Source of the DNA: Bacteroidota bacterium
GTDB lineage: Bacteria; Bacteroidota; Bacteroidia; UBA4408
Assembly: GCA_016718805.1 (NCBI GenBank)
Contig: JADKCP010000003.1
Span: 372,001-436,000, forward strand
Length of the DNA: 64,000 nucleotides
Direction: 5' to 3'
Within the stretch, counting starts at the first letter, position 1. Each line of letters opens with the position of its first letter. Below the pieces are notes generated by a model that was given only the letters and a program-made list of their open reading frames with translations, ran no database searches and was not told where the DNA came from. Both the position numbers and the translations under genes were made by a program. This document shows positions 8,699 through 18,097 of the stretch, one piece after another.

Positions 8699-11600
8699 AC
8701 AGCAAGCACCAACCGTGCAAGTGATAGTTCAAGTTTGGAAAGAAAACCAACGCAATTTACCTTTTAAATGTAGGGTACTTAGCAACTTTCGGTATATAGT
8801 TTTACTCCTTTTATTTTTTGTTCTCCAACTTCTTTTAGTACAAGCGGCATTTGCACAAGGCCTGCCTTTTATTGAAAATTATACAGAATTTAATTTGCGC
8901 CAAACCACCAATTGGTCGGTAGTACAGGATAATCGCGGAGTGCTCTTTGTCGGGAATCAAATAGGCATAGTTCAGCTCAATAACCACAACGATTTTCGTT
9001 TCATAGAGTTGCCGAATACTTCGGTTGTGCGTTCTCTAAAATCGGCTAAAAACGGAATTGTGTATGTGGGAGCACAAAAGGAGTTTGGCTATTTAAAACC
9101 TAGTAAAAATGGGCATTTACATTACCAGAGTTTAGTGCCCAAACTAAATGAGCAAGACAAAAAATTCACAGAAGTTTGTAAAGTGTATGATACGAAGGAT
9201 GGAATTTGTTTTCAAACATTTGAAGGACTGTATTTTTACAAACAGGGGAAATTTAAAGTAATTAAACCTTCTTCTACTTTTCACTTTAGTTTTTATGTAA
9301 ACGATGTATTGTATGTATTGGAACGTGGTGTTGGTTTAGAAGTTTATTCGAATGGAAGTTTGCAATTAGTTACCGGTGGGCAAGCATTTTCAGACGATCG
9401 CATCTACAGTATATTGCCTTATGGCAGATCAAAATTGCTGATAGCTGCACGAGAAGGCGGACTTTTTTTGTATGATTTGAATACAAAAAATTTGAAACCT
9501 TTTTCTGAAAACGTGAGTCGCTTTTTAATTGAAAATCATGTTTACGATGCACTTCAATTGAACAATGAAACTTTTGTGTTTGGTACACTTAGAGGTGGCT
9601 TAATTACCATGAGTAAAGATGGAACCACCTACCGAGTTTACGACAAAACAAATTTGTTGCTCGACAATAAGGTAAATGCCTTGTACCTCGACAACAGCAA
9701 TAATTTATGGGTAGCGTTGGATCAGAGTTTATCTAAAATTGAATTCAATTCGCCTTTTACTTTTTACAACGATAAGGATGGAATTTCGGGAACTATATCA
9801 GCTATTACCAAGTTCGAAAACAAGATTTATGTATGTACCACGCTGGGTGTTTTTTGTTACGATGGCAACCTAAAACGAACCGATCAGTTTTACGAAAATA
9901 AATTCAAGCAATTGAGTTTGAAGGCCGAATGTTTTAGCTTTCTTAAAGCAAAGTTTAAGGGTAAGGAACGATTGTTTGTTGTTTCTCAAAAGGGCTTGTA
10001 TGAAATAAAAGACCTGGGGCTTGATTTGGTGTTGGAAGATTTTTGTTTTACAGCATTTCAAAGTACCACAAACGAGAATAGATTGTATGTTGGTTTAAAA
10101 AATGGTGTTGCCGCATTAACCTTGAATGGAGCTTCTTGGGAAACAGAATATCCCGAGAAAAATATCATGAATGAAATTACCACCATTGCCGAAGACGAAA
10201 TGGGAAATATTTGGTTAGGGGCGAAGCAAGATGGCATTTATAGAATTGATGCAAACAAAAAGAAAAATTTTTCGACTGCCGATGGCGCCACTTTGTTTAC
10301 TTTGTATGATACGGTTAGTGGCCTTCCAACCAACGAATTTAATCGGGTTTTCAGAAAGGATGATAAGGTAATTTTTGGTACCATAACCGGTTTTTATTCA
10401 TTTGATTATAGAAAGAATAAATTTTATTCTGATTCTGCAATTTCAAAAGCTATCGATGGACAAAATGAAAAGCAGATTGCTGATTTTTTGCAATTTAATT
10501 CGAATGAATACCTGGTATTAAATTATTCTTCCGAAAAAGGAACAACAATTAACCAAATAAAGAAAATTGCTACCGGTTATGAATCAATATATTCAAAGCC
10601 TTACAAGCGATTGTACAAAAGTAATATCAGTTGTTTTTATACCGATTCGTTAAAGAAATTATTGATTGGTACTTCAAGAGGATTGTTGTTGCTCGATTTA
10701 AAAGTGAAAAAGAATTTTGAGCAAAGAGAAAGTATCATTTTAAATTCGGTGATTTTGGGTGAAGATTCAGCCCTTTTTGATGGTTCTTTTTATGAAACAC
10801 AAGTGAAAGATGGAGACAGCTTGCTGGTTACTATTACCAAACAGCCCGATTCGTTTATTCCGCGTATTGCCTATTCTTACAATAACATTTCATTTAACTT
10901 CGATTATGCTTATTACGAAGATGCAAGTTCGAACGAGTTTAGTTATTATTTGGAAGGATATGAACCGAGTTGGAAAAATTGGTCAACCGAAACAAAGGCT
11001 GTATACAACAACTTGAATGAAGGACACTATAAGCTTCACTTAAAGGCGCGCAATATTTACAATACGCAAAGCGAAGAGTTTGTTTATGAGTTTTACATAT
11101 TATCGCCTTGGTACCGAACCTGGTGGGCTTACATTATTTATACAGTATTGGTAGTTGGTTTTTTATATATCCTGGTTCAATTGTCGGTAAGACGCTTAAA
11201 AATGGCAAAACTAGCGCTGGAAAATACTGTAAAGGAACGAACTTCAGAAATTGTTAAGCAGAGCGAGGAAATTCAAAATCAAAAAAATATTGTTGAATTA
11301 AAAAACAAGGATATTACCGATAGTATTAATTATGCCAAGCGAATTCAGGATACTATTTTACCGCCCGACGACGAGATAAACCGCTTATTGCCAAATTGCT
11401 TTTTATTGTTTTTACCGAAAGATATATTGAGTGGCGACTTTTACTGGATTGATGAAATTGATAACAGAGTGCTTGTTGCAGCAGTTGATTGTACCGGTCA
11501 TGGTGTTCCTGGAGCTTTGATGAGTATTGTTGGAAACAATATTTTAAATCAAACCATATTGGAACATAAAATTTCGAAGCCTTCCACCATATTAGATGAA

Positions 11601-12065
11601 CTCAATAATGGGGTAACCTACACACTTCGTCAAAAAAATGAAGAAAGCAAGGTGAAAGACGGGATGGACATAGTATTGCTTTCGATTAATTTTCAGGAAA
11701 ATATTGTTGAATTTGCAGGGGCTAATAATCCTTTGTACCATATACGCAATGGTGAACTTACCGAAATAAAGGGTGATAAATTTCCAATAGGAATTTTTAT
11801 AGGCGAAGAGGTAAAGCACTTCACCAATCATGAAATACAGTTGCAAAAGGGCGATACGCTTTATTTGTTTACCGATGGCTATGCTGATCAATTTGGTGGG
11901 CCGAAAGGAAAGAAGTTTAAATACAATCAGTTTAAATCAACTTTATTGCAAATGCAGCATTTGAGCATAAAGGAGCAGCGAACTTATTTGTTGAATACAA
12001 TAAAAAGCTGGCAAGGTAGCAATGAACAAGTTGATGATATTTTGGTAATTGGCATTCAGCTATAA
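8685..12065 (+). CDS. Membrane sensor: periplasmic beta-propeller + Y_Y_Y domain + cytoplasmic SpoIIE-type PP2C phosphatase
   Basis: 1126 residues if the GTG at 8685 is used; GTG codons a few residues later (8715, 8721) are alternatives and no ATG precedes the signal sequence. Order: hydrophobic signal (about 35-58, ends AFAQ); Reg_prop-type propeller repeats (about 65-700, e.g. SVVQDNRGVLFVG, NNLWVALDQ, GNIWLGAKQDGIYR); Y_Y_Y domain (about 725-805, LEGYEPSWKNWS); one membrane helix (about 810-835); coiled coil (about 838-880); PP2C/SpoIIE domain (about 900-1126) with SGDFYW, AAVDCTGHGVPGALMS, DGMDIVLL, FTDGYADQFGG and QVDDILVIG, including the metal-binding Asp residues. This is the sensor design of Bacteroidota hybrid two-component systems with the histidine kinase replaced by a Ser/Thr phosphatase. 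It should dephosphorylate a partner, classically an anti-sigma-factor antagonist; no such partner is in the window. Confidence 0.85.
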   Translation: MYLNKQQAPTVQVIVQVWKENQRNLPFKCRVLSNFRYIVLLLLFFVLQLLLVQAAFAQGLPFIENYTEFNLRQTTNWSVVQDNRGVLFVGNQIGIVQLNNHNDFRFIELPNTSVVRSLKSAKNGIVYVGAQKEFGYLKPSKNGHLHYQSLVPKLNEQDKKFTEVCKVYDTKDGICFQTFEGLYFYKQGKFKVIKPSSTFHFSFYVNDVLYVLERGVGLEVYSNGSLQLVTGGQAFSDDRIYSILPYGRSKLLIAAREGGLFLYDLNTKNLKPFSENVSRFLIENHVYDALQLNNETFVFGTLRGGLITMSKDGTTYRVYDKTNLLLDNKVNALYLDNSNNLWVALDQSLSKIEFNSPFTFYNDKDGISGTISAITKFENKIYVCTTLGVFCYDGNLKRTDQFYENKFKQLSLKAECFSFLKAKFKGKERLFVVSQKGLYEIKDLGLDLVLEDFCFTAFQSTTNENRLYVGLKNGVAALTLNGASWETEYPEKNIMNEITTIAEDEMGNIWLGAKQDGIYRIDANKKKNFSTADGATLFTLYDTVSGLPTNEFNRVFRKDDKVIFGTITGFYSFDYRKNKFYSDSAISKAIDGQNEKQIADFLQFNSNEYLVLNYSSEKGTTINQIKKIATGYESIYSKPYKRLYKSNISCFYTDSLKKLLIGTSRGLLLLDLKVKKNFEQRESIILNSVILGEDSALFDGSFYETQVKDGDSLLVTITKQPDSFIPRIAYSYNNISFNFDYAYYEDASSNEFSYYLEGYEPSWKNWSTETKAVYNNLNEGHYKLHLKARNIYNTQSEEFVYEFYILSPWYRTWWAYIIYTVLVVGFLYILVQLSVRRLKMAKLALENTVKERTSEIVKQSEEIQNQKNIVELKNKDITDSINYAKRIQDTILPPDDEINRLLPNCFLLFLPKDILSGDFYWIDEIDNRVLVAAVDCTGHGVPGALMSIVGNNILNQTILEHKISKPSTILDELNNGVTYTLRQKNEESKVKDGMDIVLLSINFQENIVEFAGANNPLYHIRNGELTEIKGDKFPIGIFIGEEVKHFTNHEIQLQKGDTLYLFTDGYADQFGGPKGKKFKYNQFKSTLLQMQHLSIKEQRTYLLNTIKSWQGSNEQVDDILVIGIQL

Positions 12066-12157
12066 GCTATAAAATTCTGGGGTGAGTACTTTTTGGTTAT
12101 TGTGAATAGGTAAATTGGCAGGATGAAATGTCCGTTTGTCTAAATTATTCATAATAA

Positions 12158-12188
12158 TTGTGAAGTGCGTATAAATAGTTTAACTTTG
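12158..12188 (+). promoter_or_regulatory. Bacteroidota promoter for the TPR-phosphatase gene
   Basis: TTG at 12158-12160, a 20-bp spacer and TAACTTTG at 12181-12188 are a full match to the phylum consensus. The leader would be about 60 bases. It shows that the second phosphatase gene is transcribed on its own as well as, perhaps, by read-through. Confidence 0.7.
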
Positions 12189-12257
12189 GAATTAGTATTT
12201 TTTTGTTCATTAAGTTAATAGCATAAGATTTGAGTTTAACCCAAACATTACTACTTT

Positions 12258-14033
12258 ATGCTTGCGTCAAAAGAACTGATTGATGATTTGAAATATACAT
12301 TAGAAGATACAGCTTTTGTTGACGCTCTCAATCAAAAGGCTTGGAGTATTCGAAAATCTTACCCTCATAAGGCGCTCGATTTAGCATTAAAGGCGCGCGA
12401 AGTAGCCATTGAAATTAATTATGTAGCAGGTTTAGCTTTTAGCTATTTAGCTTCGGGTTCATCCTATTATTTATTATCACAGTTTCAAATTGCTTTACTC
12501 GATTTGCAAAAATCACAATCCTTGTATTTCGAATTAAGAGATAATTCAGGATTAGCAAAAGCTATACGTTCAATTGGCAACATACACTTTTCGTTGTATC
12601 AATATGAAAAAGCACTTGAAATTTATTTTGATGCACTTAAATATAGCCGTGAAGCCAATGATATTTCTGGTAATGCACATATTTATAGACATATTTCAAC
12701 AGTATATTACAACCAAGAAAAATATGATATCTGTTTAGAGTATGCTTCCAAATCGATGGAGTTGTTTATTGAAGAGCAAGATGAGATTGGACTTACCGAT
12801 GCACTCAACAGTGTTGGAAATACGTATTTAAAAACGAATCAGACACAAAAAGCATTTGATGTGTTGACACGTTCATTAAAAATCAGCGATTTTAATAATC
12901 ACTTAAAAGGAATCGCCCAAGCAAATACCTCGCTTGGAAATTATTATTGTTTACTAAAAGATTTTCCAAAAGCAATACATCATCATCAGCTTGCTATGAG
13001 CGCCGCTAAAGAAATGGGCGAAAAAATGCTGATTAGTGAAGTGTATAAAAACTTAGCGAATGCCTATAAACTGGCAGGTAATTTTGAGCAGGCATTTGAG
13101 TGTTTTCAGTTTCACGATGAGGTAAAAAGCAAGGTGCTCATCAACAACAATGAAGTAATTATAAATGTAATGCAAACCCAGTTTGAACTGGAGCAAGCTG
13201 AAAAGGAAAAGGAAATTTATAAACTTCGTAACTACGAATTAGCCAAAGCAAATAAGGTAATTGAAAGTAAAAACAAAGATATTACCGACAGTATTAAATA
13301 CGCCAAACACATACAGGAGGCCAGTTTGCCCGATAAGGCCCTGATGGATAAATACCTGAAAGATTATTTTGTATTGTATCGCCCGAAGGATATTGTTAGT
13401 GGCGATTTTTATTGGTTTGCCGAAAAGGCCGGAAAGGTATACGTAGCCGCAGTTGATTGCACGGGGCATGGAGTGCCCGGTGCATTTATATCTATTGTGG
13501 GTCAAAATTTACTGCGTCAGGCTTTAAATGAAACAGCTATGACTACGCCGGCTTTATTGCTGGATGAAGTAAATAGATTGTTTAATTTAACGATACGACA
13601 AACCTTTGAGGAGTCGACGGTGCGCGATGGTATGGACATAAGTTTGTGCATGATAGATTTTGAAAATTTATCGCTGCAATTTGCAGGAGCATTTAATCCC
13701 TTGTTCTTAGTACGCGATACTGAATTAACAAAATACACTGCCGATAAATTTCCTATCGGCATTTTTATTGGCGAAGAGGTAAGGAAGTTTCACAACAATG
13801 TAATTAAACTTCAACCCAAGGATGTTATTTACATGGCCAGTGATGGATATGCTGATCAGTTTGGGGGATCAGAAGGAAAAAAATTAAAGAACAAATTTTT
13901 CCATCAAACATTAATCGATAATCATTTGCTCGAAATGCATCAGCAAAAGCTCAACCTCGAAAATTTCCACCATCAATGGCGTGGTGAATATGAGCAAGTG
14001 GATGATATTTTAGTGATTGGAATTCGTATTTAA
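12258..14033 (+). CDS. Cytosolic TPR protein with C-terminal SpoIIE-type PP2C phosphatase
   Basis: 591 residues with no signal peptide or membrane helix. Residues 1-300 are tetratricopeptide repeats (e.g. IGNIHFSLYQYEKALEIYFD, SVGNTYLKTNQTQKAFDV, SLGNYYCLLKDFPKAIHHH), 300-345 a Glu/Lys-rich coiled coil, and 365-591 a PP2C/SpoIIE domain with SGDFYW, AAVDCTGHGVPGAFIS, DGMDISLC, SDGYADQFGGS and QVDDILVIG. The linker NKDITDSI-x-YAK-x-IQ before the phosphatase is almost the same as in the preceding sensor gene, so the two C-terminal halves are recent paralogues carrying different inputs. A soluble TPR input suggests sensing through a bound protein or peptide. A full promoter lies upstream. The target phosphoprotein is unknown. 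Confidence 0.85.
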   Translation: MLASKELIDDLKYTLEDTAFVDALNQKAWSIRKSYPHKALDLALKAREVAIEINYVAGLAFSYLASGSSYYLLSQFQIALLDLQKSQSLYFELRDNSGLAKAIRSIGNIHFSLYQYEKALEIYFDALKYSREANDISGNAHIYRHISTVYYNQEKYDICLEYASKSMELFIEEQDEIGLTDALNSVGNTYLKTNQTQKAFDVLTRSLKISDFNNHLKGIAQANTSLGNYYCLLKDFPKAIHHHQLAMSAAKEMGEKMLISEVYKNLANAYKLAGNFEQAFECFQFHDEVKSKVLINNNEVIINVMQTQFELEQAEKEKEIYKLRNYELAKANKVIESKNKDITDSIKYAKHIQEASLPDKALMDKYLKDYFVLYRPKDIVSGDFYWFAEKAGKVYVAAVDCTGHGVPGAFISIVGQNLLRQALNETAMTTPALLLDEVNRLFNLTIRQTFEESTVRDGMDISLCMIDFENLSLQFAGAFNPLFLVRDTELTKYTADKFPIGIFIGEEVRKFHNNVIKLQPKDVIYMASDGYADQFGGSEGKKLKNKFFHQTLIDNHLLEMHQQKLNLENFHHQWRGEYEQVDDILVIGIRI

Positions 14034-14272
14034 ATGTGACTTCCCAATTGGTTTCAATTAGAAGTATTATCATAAGTATTTAGCAGTCAAACAAACTTCT
14101 TGGATAGGCTATAGGTTTTAAGTATACTTTTTTCATTTTTGCCATTTTCCAATAAGTATAAGCTGTAATTTTTTTGAAAATGGTTAATTTCCATCAGTTA
14201 GCTTTTAGAGAAGTGCCAACAACCTAATTTAGCTGGTTTAAAAGGAGAAAGTTATGAAGGCATTAGTTTATT

Positions 14273-14300
14273 GTTTGAAAGAGCTTCTGCTCTATCAAAC
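14273..14300. terminator. Inverted repeat between convergent genes
   Basis: GTTTGA, A, AGAGC, loop TTCT, GCTCT, A, TCAAAC: an almost perfect 12-bp stem with one A-A mismatch. It lies between the end of the TPR-phosphatase gene and the end of the convergent MFS gene, where a bidirectional terminator is expected. The U-tract expected after the hairpin is absent on both strands, so factor-independent termination is uncertain. Confidence 0.4.
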
Positions 14301-14309
14301 TAAAAAAAA

Positions 14310-15542
14310 TCAGGAATATATTTCAGCCTGAACTTTTTTTTGCTCATTTGTTTTGAGCCACCAAAATCCAATTGCTGAGAACAATCCCATTCCCATAAAA
14401 AAATTAAAGGTGATGGTAAATCCAAAATTATCGGCCAATCCTAAACCCACCAAAGGCGCAAATATATTGGCCATTCCAAAGGCCATGGCATACAAAGCTG
14501 CATATTGACCTTGGCGTTCAACCGGTGAACTCGAAAGCGCATGGCTCATCAAAAATGGCATTGCCAAAATTTCTGAAAGTGTAACAACCACAATGTATCC
14601 CGCCGACCATAGCATCCAGGTATTGCCAATTTGCAAACAGAGCATGGCTACCGGAATACACAATGTGCCGGCAATGATAAACCTGAATTGCTTTTTACTT
14701 TTTTCGAGCGCAGCTACAAAGGGCATTTCAATAAGCACTACCAAAATTCCATTTAAGGCCATCAGCAAACCAATGGTGTCTTCACTGTACTTGCACACTC
14801 TGCTAAAATACTGCGGAACACTTGCAAATAATTGAAAAAAGGAAATACCATACACAGCTACCATCAAAATAAATATTAGGTAGCGAACATCGCGGTAAGC
14901 CGAATTGCTTTTTTCGGGTTTATTGGAAGAGGCCTCAGTTTGTTGTGATGTTTCTGCTTCGCGGGGTAAATAAAAATACAACATAGCAGCAGCTAAAAAT
15001 CCGGTACAAGCATCAATTACGAACAGCCATTTGTATCCCAAATACATGGCAACGAATCCGCCCATTGCAGGTCCAACTGAAAAACCTAAATTAATGGCTA
15101 GGCGAACTAAGGAAACAGAACGTGTTCGGTTTTCAGGAGTGCTATAAACCGCAATGGCTTTAGAGTTGGCAGGTCGAAATATATCGGCTGAAAATGCATA
15201 GCCAAAAATAATGCAGGTAACACTAAAGGGACTAGATGCAAAAATGAGCATGAGCAAAATACTGCCGCTGCAGAGTAACGATAAAATAAGGATATTAAAA
15301 AAGTGGTATCGATCGGTGAGCCATCCACCGGCATAAGAGCCAAGTACGCTGCCAATGCCATAAAAACTCATCACAATACCTGCTTCGGCAATGGTAAAAT
15401 GCAGTTGATTGGTTAAGTACAAAGAAGCAAAAAGCAATACCATTGAACCACTGCGGTTAATAAACATGGCAATGCTAAGAATCCAAATATTTTTTTGAAT
15501 TGCACTAAATGAATTTTTATATAATGAAATGATGTTAGGCAT
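14310..15542 (-). CDS. MFS transporter
   Basis: 410 residues with about twelve hydrophobic helices and the major-facilitator loop motif after helix 2 (YAGGWLTDRYHFFN, the G-x-L-x-D-R form). The two six-helix halves are joined by a polar loop at about residues 205-225 rich in Glu, Ser and Lys. It resembles DHA1-type drug or metabolite efflux proteins; the substrate cannot be read from the sequence. It is the last gene of a minus-strand run that starts with the threonine aldolase-like gene, separated from the TMEM175-type channel gene by 46 bp, and so may be co-transcribed with it. Confidence 0.8.
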   Translation of the reverse strand: MPNIISLYKNSFSAIQKNIWILSIAMFINRSGSMVLLFASLYLTNQLHFTIAEAGIVMSFYGIGSVLGSYAGGWLTDRYHFFNILILSLLCSGSILLMLIFASSPFSVTCIIFGYAFSADIFRPANSKAIAVYSTPENRTRSVSLVRLAINLGFSVGPAMGGFVAMYLGYKWLFVIDACTGFLAAAMLYFYLPREAETSQQTEASSNKPEKSNSAYRDVRYLIFILMVAVYGISFFQLFASVPQYFSRVCKYSEDTIGLLMALNGILVVLIEMPFVAALEKSKKQFRFIIAGTLCIPVAMLCLQIGNTWMLWSAGYIVVVTLSEILAMPFLMSHALSSSPVERQGQYAALYAMAFGMANIFAPLVGLGLADNFGFTITFNFFMGMGLFSAIGFWWLKTNEQKKVQAEIYS

Positions 15543-15588
15543 GTTTTATTTTTAAGCGAATACCGACAAGCAAAATTGACGCTTGATT

Positions 15589-16164
15589 TTACTCCAGCGA
15601 TTTTTCAATGTTCTTATCGGGAATCCACCAAATTAATGTTACGCAGGCAATAATTGCTGTTGCTAAATAGGCATGCACAAATGCCATAGGTATTGCAAAT
15701 AAGTAGAGTATCAATGATAGTTTTCCCTTTTTTTCCTGCTTTTTTAAAGGAATTAAAAGTTCGCTTCCGCTCTTGTGGCCTTCTGAAATTACTTTTAGCA
15801 AGAGGTAATATGCTAAGCCGCAAACTGCAGCCAATGCAGCATACAATGCAACTGTAATGTAGTGAAAATGATTTTCGCCCATGTAGGCGGTGGCAAAGGG
15901 AATTAATGAAAGCCAAAAAAGTAAATGCAAATTGCACCAAATTATTTTGCTGTTTACATGTGTTATAGTATGCAACAAGTGATGGTGGTTTCCCCAATAA
16001 ATTCCAATAAAAATAAAACTGAATACATAACTTAAAAGCACCGGAAATAGCGGCTCAAATGCTTGCCAAGTAGTACCGTGTGGGGTTTTTAATTCGAGCA
16101 CCATAATGGTAATAATAATGGCAATTACACCATCGCTAAATGCTTCTAAGCGTGATTTGGTCAT
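15589..16164 (-). CDS. TMEM175-family (DUF1211) potassium channel-like protein
   Basis: 191 residues with about six hydrophobic helices. The N terminus MTKSRLEAFSDGVIAIIITI carries the R-x3-FSDGV signature of the TMEM175 family, and the helix-2 to helix-3 segment IGIYWGNHHHLLH is also characteristic. Bacterial members form tetrameric potassium-selective channels without the usual TVGYG filter; the hydrophobic Ile residues of the first helix form the gate. The gene ends 46 bp before the MFS gene and begins 18 bp after the reductase gene on the same strand, so it may be part of a housekeeping operon. Its cellular role in bacteria is not known. Confidence 0.85.
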   Translation of the reverse strand: MTKSRLEAFSDGVIAIIITIMVLELKTPHGTTWQAFEPLFPVLLSYVFSFIFIGIYWGNHHHLLHTITHVNSKIIWCNLHLLFWLSLIPFATAYMGENHFHYITVALYAALAAVCGLAYYLLLKVISEGHKSGSELLIPLKKQEKKGKLSLILYLFAIPMAFVHAYLATAIIACVTLIWWIPDKNIEKSLE

Positions 16165-16182
16165 GGTTGTAACACGCTTGGC

Positions 16183-16908
16183 TTAATCGTACAATTCAAA
16201 TTTTACTTGCTTTTTATCGTAACCCATGTCAACAATATTTTGACGGGCTTCCATAATCATTACTTTCCAGCCACAGAGGTAAAAAGTGCAAGGCGTGCCA
16301 TCGGCATATAATTTTTGATATACCCGGTGCACATATCCAGTTTCACCATGCCAGCTTTCGTCGCCGGTGCGCGATAAAATTGGAATGTAATTAAAACCCG
16401 GTAAGGTATTTTGCAAGGCTTCAAATTCTTTGCGATAGGTGATATCGTGTTGAAAGCGGCAACCAAAAATTAGGTTGATGTTTTTATGCGGAATATTGTG
16501 GTTGATAATATCCTGAATAATCGAACGAAAGGGAGCAATACCGGTACCGGTGCATACAAAACACAAATCGGTATCGAAACTTGCAGGGCGTGGTCCCATA
16601 AATTTGCCGAGCGCTTTGGTAACCGGAATTTGTGAACCCACACGAATGTTTTTCCACAAGTAATTGGTGCCCAGACCATCTTCTTTTAGCACTATAATTA
16701 ATTCAAAAGTATTGCTGTTGCTTGGCGCAGAAGCAATGGAGTAAGCACGTGTATTTACTTTTGAATTGAGCGGTAAATCCATCATTACAAACTGCCCGGC
16801 ATAAAAATCAAAGGTTTCAAATTCGGGAACTTTAAAAAAGAAGCGTTTTACATTGGGTGTTTCATCAATGATGTCAATCACTTCGGAAGGATAAAAAGTG
16901 TATGCCAT
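16183..16908 (-). CDS. Ferredoxin-NADP reductase-like FAD oxidoreductase
   Basis: 241 residues, the usual length for the compact plant-type ferredoxin/flavodoxin-NADP(+) reductase fold without a 2Fe-2S domain. FAD site: RAYSIAS at about 74-80 with GQFVMMDLP before it. NAD(P) site: CTGTGIAPFRSI at about 119-130, and the conserved end LCGWKVMIMEARQNI with a final aromatic pair near the C terminus. It would pass electrons between NAD(P)H and a ferredoxin or flavodoxin; the partner is not encoded here. It lies between the aldolase and channel genes on the same strand. Confidence 0.8.
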   Translation of the reverse strand: MAYTFYPSEVIDIIDETPNVKRFFFKVPEFETFDFYAGQFVMMDLPLNSKVNTRAYSIASAPSNSNTFELIIVLKEDGLGTNYLWKNIRVGSQIPVTKALGKFMGPRPASFDTDLCFVCTGTGIAPFRSIIQDIINHNIPHKNINLIFGCRFQHDITYRKEFEALQNTLPGFNYIPILSRTGDESWHGETGYVHRVYQKLYADGTPCTFYLCGWKVMIMEARQNIVDMGYDKKQVKFELYD

Positions 16909-16983
16909 AAGCCTGGATTTAAGTTTTAATGAGTGAAAAATACAATTTTTAATGCAATATCAAAATAGTTTTTTGGCAATGAA

Positions 16984-18042
16984 TTAAGGAGCAATTTTTT
17001 TTAATAGCGTTAAAGTTTGCTCCAACATTTCGTCGGTAAAATCAAGATGGGTTACAAAGCGAATTTTTTGTTTTCCAAAGCCTGAGCACACTATGTTGTT
17101 TTTTTTAAGTGTTGCCACAAAGTCATCGGCGCTAAATGAATCTTTTAAAGTAAAAATTACAATGTTGGTATCGGCAGGCAAGATGGATTCAATATAAGGC
17201 AATTTTTGTAATTCGTTAGCAAGGATTGCAGCTCTGCGATGATCTTCTTTGAGGCGTAAAATATGCTGTTCGAGCGCGTAAGTTCCGGCAGCTGCCAAAA
17301 ATCCGGCTTGACGCATACCACCACCAAACACTTTACGAATGCGCCGTGCACGATTTATAAATTCGCTAGTACCCAACAAAACTGAGCCAACTGGAGTTCC
17401 TAACCCTTTTGAAAAGCAAACTGAAATTGAATCGAAACACTTTCCGTTTTCTTTGGCAAGGAAATTTATTTTATCCATGCCCATTAAGTTTTCCGGGCCT
17501 TTTGTTTCGATAAGTGCATTAAATATACGTGCACCGTCGAGGTGAAATTTTAGCTTTTGTTGTTTGCACAAGGCAGCTATTTTTTTTATTTCTTCAAGAT
17601 CATAAACGCTGCCACCGCTGCGGTTAGAAGTATTTTCGATGCTTACCAAACTAGTTTTAGCCAACCAATCGAAACCCGGATTTATTTGTTCGGCAATTTG
17701 TTCGGCAGTAATTCGTCCGCGATCGCCCAGCAATAGTTTTGCTTGAACGCCCGAATTAAAAGCAATACCACCGCCCTCGTAATTGTAAATATGTGCATTG
17801 CTATCGCAAATTAATTCATCGCCGGGTTGAGTATGGGTTTTAATGGCAATTTGATTGGTCATGGTGCCCGATGGGCAAAACAGTCCTGCTTCCATACCGA
17901 ACAGTTCGGCGGTTTTGTTTTGCAATTCAATAATGCTGAGGTCTTCGCCAAAAACATCGTCGCCAACTTTGGCGTTCATCATGGCTTGCAACATTCCTGG
18001 AGTAGGTCGTGTAGCGGTATCGCTGCGTAAATCTATGTGCAT
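16984..18042 (-). CDS. ltaE: PLP-dependent low-specificity threonine aldolase
   Basis: 352 residues from the ATG at 18042; a GTG at 18066 would add eight residues but overlaps the -7 box of the divergent gene, and the family normally starts with M-x-DLRSDT. Family signs: IDLRSDTATRPT, VGDDVFGEDLS, FCPSGTMTNQIA, HLDGARIFNA and the PLP lysine in CFSKGLGTPVGS (K212 from this start). The enzyme splits L-threonine or allo-threonine to glycine and acetaldehyde. It reads away from the asparaginase-like gene with about 55 bp between the two starts, so the two genes have back-to-back promoters. Confidence 0.85.
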   Translation of the reverse strand: MHIDLRSDTATRPTPGMLQAMMNAKVGDDVFGEDLSIIELQNKTAELFGMEAGLFCPSGTMTNQIAIKTHTQPGDELICDSNAHIYNYEGGGIAFNSGVQAKLLLGDRGRITAEQIAEQINPGFDWLAKTSLVSIENTSNRSGGSVYDLEEIKKIAALCKQQKLKFHLDGARIFNALIETKGPENLMGMDKINFLAKENGKCFDSISVCFSKGLGTPVGSVLLGTSEFINRARRIRKVFGGGMRQAGFLAAAGTYALEQHILRLKEDHRRAAILANELQKLPYIESILPADTNIVIFTLKDSFSADDFVATLKKNNIVCSGFGKQKIRFVTHLDFTDEMLEQTLTLLKKIAP

Positions 18043-18054
18043 GGAATTAGTTCT

Positions 18055-18062
18055 TAAATTTG
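18055..18062 (+). promoter_or_regulatory. -7 box of the isoaspartyl peptidase gene
   Basis: TAAATTTG fits TAnnTTTG exactly and lies 35 bases before the ATG at 18098. No convincing TTG is found at -33. Its position inside the longer form of the divergent aldolase frame argues that the aldolase starts at 18042. Confidence 0.5.
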
Positions 18063-18097
18063 CCACTAAACATAAAACATTTAAACCCTAAATCAAA

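Noticed and set aside
14254..14331. Short plus-strand frame of 25 codons overlapping the end of the MFS gene
   Set aside because: It is antisense to a conserved gene, very short, and largely made of the palindrome; no sign of selection as protein.
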